A stretch of DNA of 52,906 bases from Arenibacter catalasegens (GTDB lineage: Bacteria > Bacteroidota > Bacteroidia > Flavobacteriales > Flavobacteriaceae). A program made the translations under genes and the position numbers. Below, piece after piece: positions 26,237-34,051 of this stretch. The stretch lies in assembly GCF_002909235.1 (NCBI RefSeq), contig NZ_PHQQ01000034.1:1-52906 (forward strand). Direction: 5' to 3'. How positions within the stretch are numbered: position 1 is the stretch's first letter; each line of letters opens with the position of its first letter. The notes below the pieces were generated by a model that was not told the DNA's origin, ran no database searches, and saw only the letters and a program-made list of their open reading frames with translations.

Positions 26237-26300
26237 TTTCATATTTTTCGAATAGTGCCTTTCTTTACTGAAATAGGAATCGTTCAATAAACCTTCAAAT

Positions 26301-27167
26301 ATGAAAACACTATATCTTTACGGCTTAGTACTTACCCTTTTTACATCTTGTGTTAGTCAAAAAAAATATACGTCCATGCAAGATCGGGCCGTAAATTGTG
26401 AAAATGAACTAAGCACCAGTAAGAATCAAAATAATTTATTGGAAGCCGGATTGGCCAATGAAAAAAACAGATCTAAATCCTTGGAGCAACAGATGGAATA
26501 CTTCAAAAGCACCAATACAGACCTCTTGGCCCGACTATCTGATCTCTCTGTTGTGAGCAAATCTGGAGCTGAAAGCATTAAAAAATCTCTGGAAGCCTTA
26601 AACGAACAGAACAAGTATATAAAAGATCTTACCAGTACCATGCAGCGAAAGGACTCTATTAATTTGGTATTGGTCATGAACTTAAAAAGATCCTTGAACA
26701 ATTTTGAGGATGAAGATATTAATATTGAAGTAAAGAAGGGAGTGGTCTATGTCTCTATTTCAGACAAGATGCTCTTCCGTTCTGGAAGTTACAACGTAAG
26801 TAATAGGGCAGAAGAAGTTATTGGTAAAATTGCCAAGATAATCAATGACCATAAGGAACTCGATATTTTAGTGGAAGGGCATACAGACAATGTCCCCATT
26901 TCTACTGATTGTATGACCGACAACTGGGATTTAAGTGTAAAAAGGGCAACGTCTATTGTACGATTAATGCAAACTAAGTTTGCAGTTGAGCCCCTTAGGA
27001 TGACTGCTGGCGGGCGTTCTGAATACCTTCCAAAAACGACCAATACAACCACGGAAGGTAGAGCTATAAACCGTAGGACAGAGATAATTATTTTACCTAA
27101 ACTAGATCAATTCTTTGAATTACTAGAACCGCCAACTACAAATGTCGAGGGACAAGGAAAAGGATAA
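26301..27167 (+). CDS. OmpA-family outer-membrane lipoprotein
   Basis: A 288-aa protein with a lipobox LFTSC (Cys at about residue 17). Residues 25-115 form a coiled coil (ENELSTSKNQNNLLEAGLANEKNRSKSLEQQ...), followed by an OmpA C-terminal peptidoglycan-binding domain at about 150-275: YVSISDKMLFRSGSYNVS, ILVEGHTDNVPIS, DNWDLSVKRATSIVRLM and TTEGRAINRRTEIIILP, with the conserved Asp and Arg that bind diaminopimelate. It tethers the outer membrane to peptidoglycan. A Crp/Fnr-type palindrome lies 64 bp upstream and a terminator follows at 27252-27280. Confidence 0.92.
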   Translation: MKTLYLYGLVLTLFTSCVSQKKYTSMQDRAVNCENELSTSKNQNNLLEAGLANEKNRSKSLEQQMEYFKSTNTDLLARLSDLSVVSKSGAESIKKSLEALNEQNKYIKDLTSTMQRKDSINLVLVMNLKRSLNNFEDEDINIEVKKGVVYVSISDKMLFRSGSYNVSNRAEEVIGKIAKIINDHKELDILVEGHTDNVPISTDCMTDNWDLSVKRATSIVRLMQTKFAVEPLRMTAGGRSEYLPKTTNTTTEGRAINRRTEIIILPKLDQFFELLEPPTTNVEGQGKG

Positions 27168-27251
27168 AAGCGACCACGCCGGACAAGATCAATGCAGCCT
27201 ATAATTAAACGGATCGGTATTGCAAAAAATGAAAAGGCTTCAAAGGCAGCT

Positions 27252-27280
27252 GGAAACTAAGTATTCCCGTTTCCTTTTTT
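27252..27280 (+). terminator. Weak terminator after OmpA lipoprotein
   Basis: GGAAAC and GTTTCC arms around an 11-nt loop, followed by six T. Confidence 0.5.
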
Positions 27281-27304
27281 AAAAGAAGAAAAAATACCGC
27301 CAAC

Positions 27305-27347
27305 TGATTTATATCATTTTAAGCCTAATAGAAATATTCTAACTTGA
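27305..27347 (+). promoter_or_regulatory. Crp/Fnr-type promoter of a short transcript
   Basis: TGATTTATATCA (27305-27316), then TTTTAAGCC as in the 34-bp repeats, and after 23 nt TAACTTGA (27340-27347), a partial -7 element. The next gene on this strand is nearly 400 bp away and a terminator lies before it, so the promoter would serve a short RNA. Confidence 0.5.
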
Positions 27348-27432
27348 TGCTATTATAAAAGCAATCGTTCTTTGATAGATATAAAAATAAAGTTTCTAAG
27401 CAGTAATGCCTTAGGGACCATAATCCGGGCCC

Positions 27433-27558
27433 ATGTATTTCTTGAGCCTAATCCGCCCCATCACCCTTTACGGATGTTGTAATTGCAACGCTCCATCTAA
27501 GACTTGGGTTAGTGGAAAAGAGCTATGTGCCCCGGACATTAAGGATTGGGATAATTAG
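27433..27558 (+). CDS. Possible 41-aa cysteine-containing peptide
   Basis: An ATG frame beginning MYFLSLIRPITLYGCCNCN and ending CAPDIKDWDN, with four cysteines. The stop codon lies in the loop of the terminator hairpin. No clear ribosome site is seen, although Bacteroidota often lack one. The family is not recognised. It is the only sizeable frame in the predicted short transcript. Confidence 0.3.
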   Translation: MYFLSLIRPITLYGCCNCNAPSKTWVSGKELCAPDIKDWDN

Positions 27559-27576
27559 ATATCCCAATCCTTTTTA
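27541..27576 (+). terminator. Strong intrinsic terminator
   Basis: AAGGATTGGGAT and ATCCCAATCCTT arms of 12 bp around an 8-nt loop, followed by a T-run (TTTTTATT). It ends the short transcript well before the DUF302 gene. Confidence 0.85.
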
Positions 27577-27735
27577 TTGTTTATAGTCCTTATTAATGAA
27601 AAGCGCTACTTTACCCTATTTACGGTATGGACCACTTTAAATGGATTAAAAAAATAGAACATTAATTGCTAAATTAGAAACTGGAGACTTTTGCTTCCTG
27701 TCCTTGTTTTTTAAAAACGCAATAAAAAAATTATT

Positions 27736-28128
27736 ATGCAATATTATTTTAATAAATCAATTGGAAATATATCTTTCGACCAAGCTGTGGAAAAAACTAG
27801 ATTGGCGCTACAAGAGGAAGGCTTTGGGGTACTTACTGAAATAGATATGAAAGCTACCTTAAAGAAGAAATTGGATGTAGATTTTTATAATTATATAGTT
27901 CTGGGTGCCTGTAACGCTCCCTTTGCACATAAAGCCCTGCAGGCTGAAGATAAAATAGGCACTATGCTGCCCTGTAATGTAATTGTTATGGAAAAGGAAC
28001 CTGGAATAGTGGAAATCGCAGCTGTAAACCCCATGGCATCCATGCAGGCAGTAATTAACTTGGATCTAATGAATATTGCAGATGAAGTGGGCGAGAAATT
28101 AAAAAAGGTTATAGAAAAAATCCATTAA
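27736..28128 (+). CDS. DUF302 domain protein
   Basis: A 130-aa cytosolic protein covering one complete DUF302 domain: SFDQAVEKTRLALQEEGFGVLTEIDMKATLKKKL, then DFYNYIVLGACNAPFAHKALQAEDKIGTMLPCNVIVME. The GACNP-like stretch (GACNAPFA) with its Cys and the LPCNV motif are the family's hallmark. DUF302 proteins are common near universal stress and heavy-metal genes in Bacteroidota; the function is unknown. It is probably its own transcript, ending 3 bp from the convergent DinB gene. Confidence 0.93.
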   Translation: MQYYFNKSIGNISFDQAVEKTRLALQEEGFGVLTEIDMKATLKKKLDVDFYNYIVLGACNAPFAHKALQAEDKIGTMLPCNVIVMEKEPGIVEIAAVNPMASMQAVINLDLMNIADEVGEKLKKVIEKIH

Positions 28129-28131
28129 ATC

Positions 28132-28587
28132 CTAAGACCCATATTTCTTTATAATGGCCATTTGGCCCGAATGATAGGTGGTGTGGGAAACAATTCTTCC
28201 AAATGCCTCCGCCTTTGTCTTTGTTCCAAATTCTTTAGTAGTAATAGTCGTTTCCCAATCAATATCTTCCTGTTTTTCTACTATCGACTTTAATACTAAA
28301 AATGAATTCTGAACATATTCCAATAATTCCGTCAAATCGGTCCATTCCCCGGTATCCTTTTGGGCAATAACCGTTTTTGCAATGACCTTAACTTCCTGCC
28401 CTCCAAATACGTTTTTGGCAAAAAGAAATTCAACATCTCCTATATGTCTTATTAGAAAGCCAATACTATTGGGCGCAGGCAATAATCTTTTGCTTAAATC
28501 CTCCTCCGTCAAATTGACCAATTGGTTGGTAAACCGGGTTCTTGCCTCCTCCCACAGTGCTGTAAACAATTGCGTTTTTGATTTCAT
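28132..28587 (-). CDS. DinB family protein
   Basis: A 151-aa four-helix-bundle protein. Likely metal-ligand histidines are in GFLIRHIGDVEFLFAK (about residue 48) and the C-terminal RIVSHTTYHSGQMAIIKKYG, which holds H-x3-H as in the DinB/YfiT metal site. The family includes thiol-dependent transferases for bacillithiol or mycothiol analogues and damage-inducible proteins of unknown role. It is convergent with the DUF302 gene. Confidence 0.9.
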   Translation of the reverse strand: MKSKTQLFTALWEEARTRFTNQLVNLTEEDLSKRLLPAPNSIGFLIRHIGDVEFLFAKNVFGGQEVKVIAKTVIAQKDTGEWTDLTELLEYVQNSFLVLKSIVEKQEDIDWETTITTKEFGTKTKAEAFGRIVSHTTYHSGQMAIIKKYGS

Positions 28588-28664
28588 ATTATTTCAAATT
28601 AATGCATTAGAATATTACTATTAAAAGAAGGGTATCCATATTTTTCAAACTCCTGAGGAATAAC

Positions 28665-28922
28665 CTAGGCCATGGCACCCTCACTATGCAAATTAGAATT
28701 AAATGTGGAATGGAATTTAAAATGCCGTATGGGATAACCTATTCTCCATAGTTCTTGCTTCACCTGTTCCAAGGCTATTGGGCTATAATAAAGAAAAATG
28801 AGTCTTCCGGTGTCTACTTCAAGATCTATTATCCTAATATCCATAATTCGATTAAGATTACGGAGAATTATAATTTTGTCCATATCAGAAATTAAATTTC
28901 CAATTTTTGCGATTGCTTTCAT
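28665..28922 (-). CDS. HMA-like small protein lacking CxxC
   Basis: An 85-aa protein whose sequence from about residue 27 (MDIRIIDLEVDTGRLIFLYYSPIALEQVKQELWRIGYPI) follows the beta-alpha-beta layout of a heavy-metal-associated domain, 'xVDLENGxVxVxYDxPxxLExVKxALxxxGYP'. The metal-binding CxxC is missing, so it would not bind copper the usual way. The upstream ATG at 28991 lies within the palindrome and upstream of the expected transcript start, so I place the start at 28922. It belongs to the Crp/Fnr-type set. Its role is unknown. Confidence 0.65.
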   Translation of the reverse strand: MKAIAKIGNLISDMDKIIILRNLNRIMDIRIIDLEVDTGRLIFLYYSPIALEQVKQELWRIGYPIRHFKFHSTFNSNLHSEGAMA

Positions 28923-28954
28923 GAGGTCTTGATATATAGTTATTCCAATTGTTA

Positions 28955-28997
28955 CTAAAGTACACCACCAAATAGGATTTTGAAATGACAAAAGTCA
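28955..28997 (-). promoter_or_regulatory. HMA-like gene promoter with Crp/Fnr-type site
   Basis: On the minus strand the perfect palindrome TGACTTTTGTCA (28997-28986), 23 nt, then TACTTTAG (28962-28955), five of six fixed -7 positions. The expected start near 28948 leaves a leader of about 25 nt to ATG 28922. Confidence 0.6.
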
Positions 28998-29125
28998 GTT
29001 AGGGTGAAATTTAAAGAGGTATGGTTCAGCAGAAATGTATAAAAACCAGATACTCTAAAGAAGCACCTTACCCTAACATTATAAAGGGAGCCAAATTACC
29101 TTTATACACAACAGGAGGATGGCTA

Positions 29126-29168
29126 TGACCAATATCATATTTATTATCGACAATAGTTTATAGCTTTA
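29126..29168 (+). promoter_or_regulatory. Universal stress gene promoter with Crp/Fnr-type site
   Basis: TGACCAATATCA (29126-29137), 23 nt, then TAGCTTTA (29161-29168), the same -7 sequence as the flavodoxin promoter. The expected start near 29175 leaves a leader of about 13 nt to the ATG at 29188. Confidence 0.62.
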
Positions 29169-29187
29169 ATTTTTCAATAAAGCTATT

Positions 29188-30030
29188 ATGAGAACAATAT
29201 TCTACGCTACCGATCGTACTGAACATTCTGTACCCGCATTAAAATACGCTTATGATTTAAGCACCAAATTAAATGCAAGCCTATTGGTGATTTATGTTCA
29301 TGACATGGACCATTTACGTATCTCCGTTTCACGGCCCGTAGCCCAAATGGAATACCATGTAATCAAGGAACAGTCAGAAATTCTAACATCGTATTGCACC
29401 AAGCATTTAGGTGTTGCTGTGGATAATAAGAAATTACAAATTGAAGTGATCCAAAACGATTCGGTATCCAATGCCATTCTAGAGAAAACCAAGGATGTTG
29501 TACCTGATATGATCATCATAGGTAGAAAGGATAAACATACGGACCGTGGCCTCATTGTAGGCAATATTGGAACGGGTCTTCAGGAAAAAGTCCCCTGTCC
29601 CTTACTTATTATACCCAATACCATTAAAGAAAACCCGATTAAGACGATATTGTATGCTACGGATTTTGAAGAGGCAGATATTCTTGCTCTTAAAAAATTA
29701 GTTCCATGGGCCAAGACTCTAGGAGCTAAAATACATATAGTACATATATCAACCGAAAAGGAGTATTCCGGAAAAGAGCAGATGGAGTGGTTTAAAGAAA
29801 TGCTTCAGAAAGAGGTTGATGATACTTCCATAAACTTTGCATTGATTTTTTCAGACAAGATCCAAGATAAACTTAAAGTCCACGCCAATATCATTGGGGC
29901 CGATTTATTGGTTCTTTTGGAAAGGGAAGAAAAGGGCTTTTTTCAAAAAATATTCCATAAAAGCCTGGTTGCTAAAATGGAAGAACACATCGCAATCCCT
30001 TTACTAAGTTACAATGAGCTTAACTTATAA
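29188..30030 (+). CDS. Universal stress protein, two UspA domains
   Basis: A 280-aa cytosolic protein made of two UspA folds. The first (about 1-145) begins MRTIFYATDRTEHSVPALKYAYDLSTKLNASLLVIYVHD and ends with MIIIGRKDKHTDRGLIVGNIGTGLQEKVPCPLLIIP; the G-x2-G-x9-G-like ATP-binding element is GRKDKHTDRGLIVGNIGTG. The second (about 152-280) starts KTILYATDFEEADILALKKL and is more degenerate, lacking the Gly-rich loop. Tandem Usp proteins in Bacteroidota are induced by stress and low oxygen. The Crp/Fnr-type promoter upstream agrees with that. Confidence 0.95.
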   Translation: MRTIFYATDRTEHSVPALKYAYDLSTKLNASLLVIYVHDMDHLRISVSRPVAQMEYHVIKEQSEILTSYCTKHLGVAVDNKKLQIEVIQNDSVSNAILEKTKDVVPDMIIIGRKDKHTDRGLIVGNIGTGLQEKVPCPLLIIPNTIKENPIKTILYATDFEEADILALKKLVPWAKTLGAKIHIVHISTEKEYSGKEQMEWFKEMLQKEVDDTSINFALIFSDKIQDKLKVHANIIGADLLVLLEREEKGFFQKIFHKSLVAKMEEHIAIPLLSYNELNL

Positions 30031-30226
30031 AGTTTCCGAAAAGCAGCTTATAACATAGTAGAAAATAACCTAAGGTGTTAAACAGCTCCAGCGGCACAAG
30101 TGCCTCCCTTTATCTTAAAATTTATGTTTAAATTGATTTCATTATGATTCGAGTTTAAGAAAATAATAACGCTCAGTTTTTTATTATCCGCTCTTATAAT
30201 TATAATTTCACTTAAAACTAAACAAC

Positions 30227-30940
30227 ATGAATGATTTAAAAGATAAAGTGGTCTATATAACAGGAGGTTCCAAGGGAATAGGATATGGTGTAGCAGCCAA
30301 ATTATTGGCAGCCGGAATGAAGGTAGCAATTAGTAGCAGGCTAATGGAAAATGCTGAAAAAGCAGCAAAAAGCCTTGGTAAGACAGACAATGTACTGGCC
30401 ATAGCCTCGGATGTTTCAACACTTGAGGATGAAAAGTCCGCAATTAAGAAGATTTTGGATAAATGGGGAAAATTGGATGTGGTGGTGGCCAATGCCGGTG
30501 TTGGACATTTTGCTCCAGTAGATCAAATTTCCGACGACCTTTGGCATGAGATGGTGAACACCAACCTAAACGGAGTTTATCACTCTCTAAAAGCCTCCGT
30601 GGAAGCCCTAAAGAAATCTAAAGGGTATTATATAACTTTGGCCAGTTTGGCAGGTACCAATTTTTTTGCCAATGGTGCAGGATATAATGCCACCAAATTT
30701 GGGGTAGTAGGCTTTACCCAAGCTGCCATGTTAGATTTAAGACCTTATGATATTAAGGTTTCTACAATAATGCCTGGTTCCGTAGCCACTAATTTTAATG
30801 GCCATGAACCGTCCAAAGAGGATGCTTGGAAGATTCAGCCAGAAGATATTGGTGAGCTCGTTCTAGATCTTTTGAACATGAATCCAAGGACATTGCCGAG
30901 CAAAATAGAGGTAAGACCTACACGACCTGATAAAAAATAA
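30227..30940 (+). CDS. Short-chain dehydrogenase/reductase
   Basis: A 237-aa classical SDR with the cofactor motif VVYITGGSKGIGYGVAAK (TGxxxGIG, residues 11-18), NAG at VVVANAGVGHFAP, the catalytic Ser in YITLASLAGT and the Tyr-Lys pair in GAGYNATKFGVVGF (YxxxK). It is an NAD(P)-dependent oxidoreductase of unknown substrate, similar to 3-oxoacyl-ACP reductases in form. It lies 196 bp downstream of the universal stress gene and 1 bp from the convergent AddB-like gene. Confidence 0.93.
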   Translation: MNDLKDKVVYITGGSKGIGYGVAAKLLAAGMKVAISSRLMENAEKAAKSLGKTDNVLAIASDVSTLEDEKSAIKKILDKWGKLDVVVANAGVGHFAPVDQISDDLWHEMVNTNLNGVYHSLKASVEALKKSKGYYITLASLAGTNFFANGAGYNATKFGVVGFTQAAMLDLRPYDIKVSTIMPGSVATNFNGHEPSKEDAWKIQPEDIGELVLDLLNMNPRTLPSKIEVRPTRPDKK

Positions 30941-30941
30941 C

Positions 30942-33692
30942 CTATACTTCCTTCTCTGTAAACGGTACAAGAGGGTTTCCAATTTCGGAAATTAAAGATT
31001 TAATAGATTCCATAAAAGAGGCAATAGTTTCCTGGGTAATGTTATTATCCTTGTTTCTACTGCCTTTTTTTTCTTTTACCGCAAATTTGAGGAGACCAGA
31101 ACTTAAATTTTTGAAGGAAATTATCCCTGCTTCTATAGTCTCTATAGGTTTCATATTGTTGTACATAATGGCATAGCATAACAATTGAAAGGCTTTGCTG
31201 TAGTTATAGTCTTGTATGGCATCTTCCCAGGCCACAATTTCCACTTGGGAGCTGGTCACTGTTCCTGTTTTATAGTCGATAATTCTTATAAGTCCGTCTT
31301 TTTCATCAATCCGATCTAATTTTCCTTTTAGGACTACGGGGAAATCCAGTCCAGGAACAGTAATGTTCATTCGGAGTTTCTCCTCTACTCCCAATATCTT
31401 TATTTTATGCTGTTTCACTTCTGCCAACTCCATTTTTAGAAAATTTTCTATATATCTCACCACCACATTAAAAGCAATCAGATTTTTCCCCCTAGTAATA
31501 TCACCTTCCGCAAAACTCTTGGCAAAATGGCCAATTACAGTGGTCTTTATTTTCTTTTTCATTTCTTGGAGAAAGGACTCTTCCAGATAGGTATTTAAAT
31601 AAGGTTTGTAAAGATCCTCCAAAGTATCGTGTACAATAGTTCCAAAGGTATTGTTGGCTACGGTTTCTTCTACTTCCAAAATGTCATCTATCCCCAACAG
31701 ATTTCTTTTATAAAAATCTATGGGATTCCTTATATAATTACTCAGGGAAGTGGGGGAAAATCCTTTGGAGGCATGCCCCTTGATCAAATCCATTAGACCC
31801 TCATCCTTAGCAATGGTCTCTAATCCCCTTACGGTTGGATTGATTTCGGGTGCTGCAATTATTTCAGTGATATCCGATAACTTATTTTCATCCGTAAGAA
31901 GTTGGGTAAGCAACCTGCTTTTCTCTCCACCTTCTAAAACATCAGGCTCCGTATTGTATACCAAATAGATATTCTTTGCCCGTTGCAATAAACGATAAAA
32001 GTGATAGGTATACACAGCATCCTTCTCTTTATAGGTAGGAAGTTTATAATATTTTTTTAGGTCGAAGGGGATAAAGGAATTATTGGACTTGCCGGAAGGT
32101 AGTATTCCTTCGTTGACCGAAGTTAGAATAACGGTTTCAAAATCCAACACCCTACTTTCCAACATTCCCATGATTTGCAAGCCTTCCAAAGGTTCACCTT
32201 GAAAATCGAGGGTTTCGTTCCTTACAATTTCCAAATAAAGGCTTTCCAAAGATTGTAGGTCGTCAGCAAAAGCATATTGCGACATCATATCCTGAAGTTG
32301 ATTGAACAGGGAGTAAAACTTATACAAATACTCCAAGCCAAGGGAATCTTCGGATAGTAAAAACTTTTCCCTAAGTATTTGAATAATTTGATGGCATTTA
32401 TTTAGAAAAATTGTTCCGGAAACCTTCTCCTTAAAAAAAAGTATGCTTAGCAATTGATCATTATCCCCTAGTATGGAGCTCAAATTATCTTTACTTATAA
32501 ATGCCCAATTCTTCATCCTAATAGCTTCGCTCAAATCAGCTGCGATATTGCGCTCCTTTTCGGTACATAGAATTTGTATATAAGGATGTGACAAAAAATC
32601 CAGCAGCTGTTGAAAATACCACCCCTGTGCATCCTTTTTTAAGTGTAAAGAAAGATATTGCGAAAACAGACTGGCCAACGGGGTGCTTTTTAAAGGATAA
32701 CCCATCGTAATGTTTACGGTGTCCAATTCAGAGGGTATAGCGTTCAAAAGTGGATTCAACAAGGTTTCATCACCCAAGACTATTGCCGTGTTCTTAAGTA
32801 TGTCCCCATCCTCTTCTTTAAGTTTCAATAAAAGGTTCCCAACATACTTGGCCTGGGAAACATTCTTGGGCACACCTATTATATTAATATTCTTTTTGGA
32901 TAAATAATTGTTTTCAACTCCTTTTAAGGCTTTCCCCTTAAGCCAAGGCCAAGTATTTTGGTGTTGTCTTATAAAATAACCGGCATCATGTATTGGGTCT
33001 TCCACAAAATAAGCATCGCCATCCCAAAAAATATCCGCCTTACTATTGGCCAATACTTCCTGAATTATAAATGATTCAGCCTTATTAAGGGCATTAAAGC
33101 CAGCGAAAATATGTGTCTTGCCTTTGTTATTCCCCAAATATTCTTTCAACTGTTCACAGGCCGTGCGATAAATTAGCCCCTGATGGCCTAAATTTTTAGC
33201 TTTCAACAAATCATTAAAAGCAGTATAAAGCGGATCAAGATTGTTCCAGAATTTAATGTAATTCGTGATTATTTCCGATTTTTCCTTCTGTAATGACCAG
33301 TGATTAATTTCCTGAATGTCTGCCAAATAGGAAAATAAATCTTTGGAATCTATTAAGTATCTATCGATCTCATTAAAATCCTGCAATAAGGTCTGCCCCC
33401 ATTTGGCAAAGGTGGAAAAGTTATCCTTTTCGCCATATTCAATTGCTGAATAAGCCTTATATAGTGTAAAAAGTTGCTCCATACTTGAAGCTGGCTGCAG
33501 ATCGGATATATGTTCTACAAAGCCCTCTATACTGTAAATTTTAGGGGAAAATATAGTTTTACTGGCTGTATTGGCCAAGGTTGTCCTTAAAATAGTCCCT
33601 GCCCTTTTACTGGGCAATATTAAGATTATGTTGTCGAAGGTATCATAGGTATTTAATAAATCATCAACTACCTGTTGGAGAAAACTTTTCAT
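30942..33692 (-). CDS. AddB-like PD-(D/E)XK nuclease family protein
   Basis: A 916-aa large cytosolic protein. The N-terminus NIILILPSKRAGTILRTTL resembles the inactive helicase arm of AddB. A long helical middle contains LEGLQIMGMLESRVLDFETVILTSVNEGILPSG, a helicase motif-like region. The C-terminal nuclease domain (from about 645) has GFSPTSLSNYIRNPIDFYKRNLLGI, then the catalytic LDRIDEKDGLIRIIDYKTGT (D...DYKTG) near residues 805-820. With the AddA-like protein at 35755-38874 it likely forms the double-strand-break end-processing AddAB/RecBCD-type helicase-nuclease. The cysteine pattern of the B. subtilis AddB iron-sulfur cluster is not evident. Confidence 0.88.
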   Translation of the reverse strand: MKSFLQQVVDDLLNTYDTFDNIILILPSKRAGTILRTTLANTASKTIFSPKIYSIEGFVEHISDLQPASSMEQLFTLYKAYSAIEYGEKDNFSTFAKWGQTLLQDFNEIDRYLIDSKDLFSYLADIQEINHWSLQKEKSEIITNYIKFWNNLDPLYTAFNDLLKAKNLGHQGLIYRTACEQLKEYLGNNKGKTHIFAGFNALNKAESFIIQEVLANSKADIFWDGDAYFVEDPIHDAGYFIRQHQNTWPWLKGKALKGVENNYLSKKNINIIGVPKNVSQAKYVGNLLLKLKEEDGDILKNTAIVLGDETLLNPLLNAIPSELDTVNITMGYPLKSTPLASLFSQYLSLHLKKDAQGWYFQQLLDFLSHPYIQILCTEKERNIAADLSEAIRMKNWAFISKDNLSSILGDNDQLLSILFFKEKVSGTIFLNKCHQIIQILREKFLLSEDSLGLEYLYKFYSLFNQLQDMMSQYAFADDLQSLESLYLEIVRNETLDFQGEPLEGLQIMGMLESRVLDFETVILTSVNEGILPSGKSNNSFIPFDLKKYYKLPTYKEKDAVYTYHFYRLLQRAKNIYLVYNTEPDVLEGGEKSRLLTQLLTDENKLSDITEIIAAPEINPTVRGLETIAKDEGLMDLIKGHASKGFSPTSLSNYIRNPIDFYKRNLLGIDDILEVEETVANNTFGTIVHDTLEDLYKPYLNTYLEESFLQEMKKKIKTTVIGHFAKSFAEGDITRGKNLIAFNVVVRYIENFLKMELAEVKQHKIKILGVEEKLRMNITVPGLDFPVVLKGKLDRIDEKDGLIRIIDYKTGTVTSSQVEIVAWEDAIQDYNYSKAFQLLCYAIMYNNMKPIETIEAGIISFKNLSSGLLKFAVKEKKGSRNKDNNITQETIASFMESIKSLISEIGNPLVPFTEKEV

Positions 33693-34051
33693 CGGTTAAA
33701 TCATCATAATTTTTACAGTCTGAACTTACCTGCAATTATGCAAGTTTATTTTGCAGATCCATTTTTGGTCCCATTAATCATCCTGAGATTTTGTCAGAAC
33801 ATCCACTCGTATATTTAAAAAAGATCTTCAAGACACTGTCTTTAGCTTCGACCTTAAAATTCGTTTTAGAAATATGGGGTAATTTAATTATAAAAAACAG
33901 AAAGAAGGCAACCACTCTGTTCTATCATGGAAATTATAATAATTTATGGTTAGGGAATATATTCTGGTAATTTATCCTTGTTCATTTAAAAACAAAAAAA
34001 GCCCCGCTATATAGCGGGGCTTTCCTTTATAGTTATAAAACTACTTGGAAA
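33693..34051. other. Intergenic region with OmpA terminator
   Basis: Promoter and leader space of the AddB-like gene, plus the terminator of the OmpA gene (33998-34023). No further gene is seen. Confidence 0.6.
33998..34023 (-). terminator. Intrinsic terminator of ompA-like gene
   Basis: AAAGCCCCGCTAT and ATAGCGGGGCTTT form a perfect stem; on the minus strand it is followed by a T-tract (TTTTTTTGTTTTT). It ends the strongly expressed OmpA gene. Confidence 0.92.

Larger units (their letters stand above)
25770..26300. other. Divergent intergenic region with two Crp/Fnr-type sites
   Basis: This region separates the flavodoxin operon from the OmpA lipoprotein gene. It holds a Crp/Fnr-type site for each direction (25923-25934, 26225-26236), a perfect 6+1+6 palindrome CTCACT-T-AGTGAG at 26137-26149, and a GC-rich segment GCCCGCCTGAACGG / CGGGCAGGC near 26091-26116 that resembles repeats common in Bacteroidota intergenic DNA. 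Confidence 0.55.
27354..27576 (+). ncRNA. Candidate Crp/Fnr-controlled small RNA
   Basis: The transcript predicted from the promoter at 27305-27347 to the hairpin ending at 27576 is about 220 nt. The start is estimated from the -7 element, so it is approximate. It is not antisense to a gene. It includes a possible 41-codon frame (27433-27558), so it may instead be a messenger for a small peptide. Confidence 0.35.
27168..27735. other. Intergenic region with a candidate short transcript
   Basis: The region holds a weak terminator for the OmpA gene, a Crp/Fnr-type promoter (27305-27347) and a strong hairpin (27541-27576) that would delimit a transcript of about 220 nt. The last 150 bases before the DUF302 gene show nothing clear. 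Confidence 0.55.

Noticed and set aside
28923..28991. Longer N-terminus of the HMA-like protein starting at 28991
   Set aside because: The start codon would overlap the palindrome and lie upstream of the predicted transcript start.
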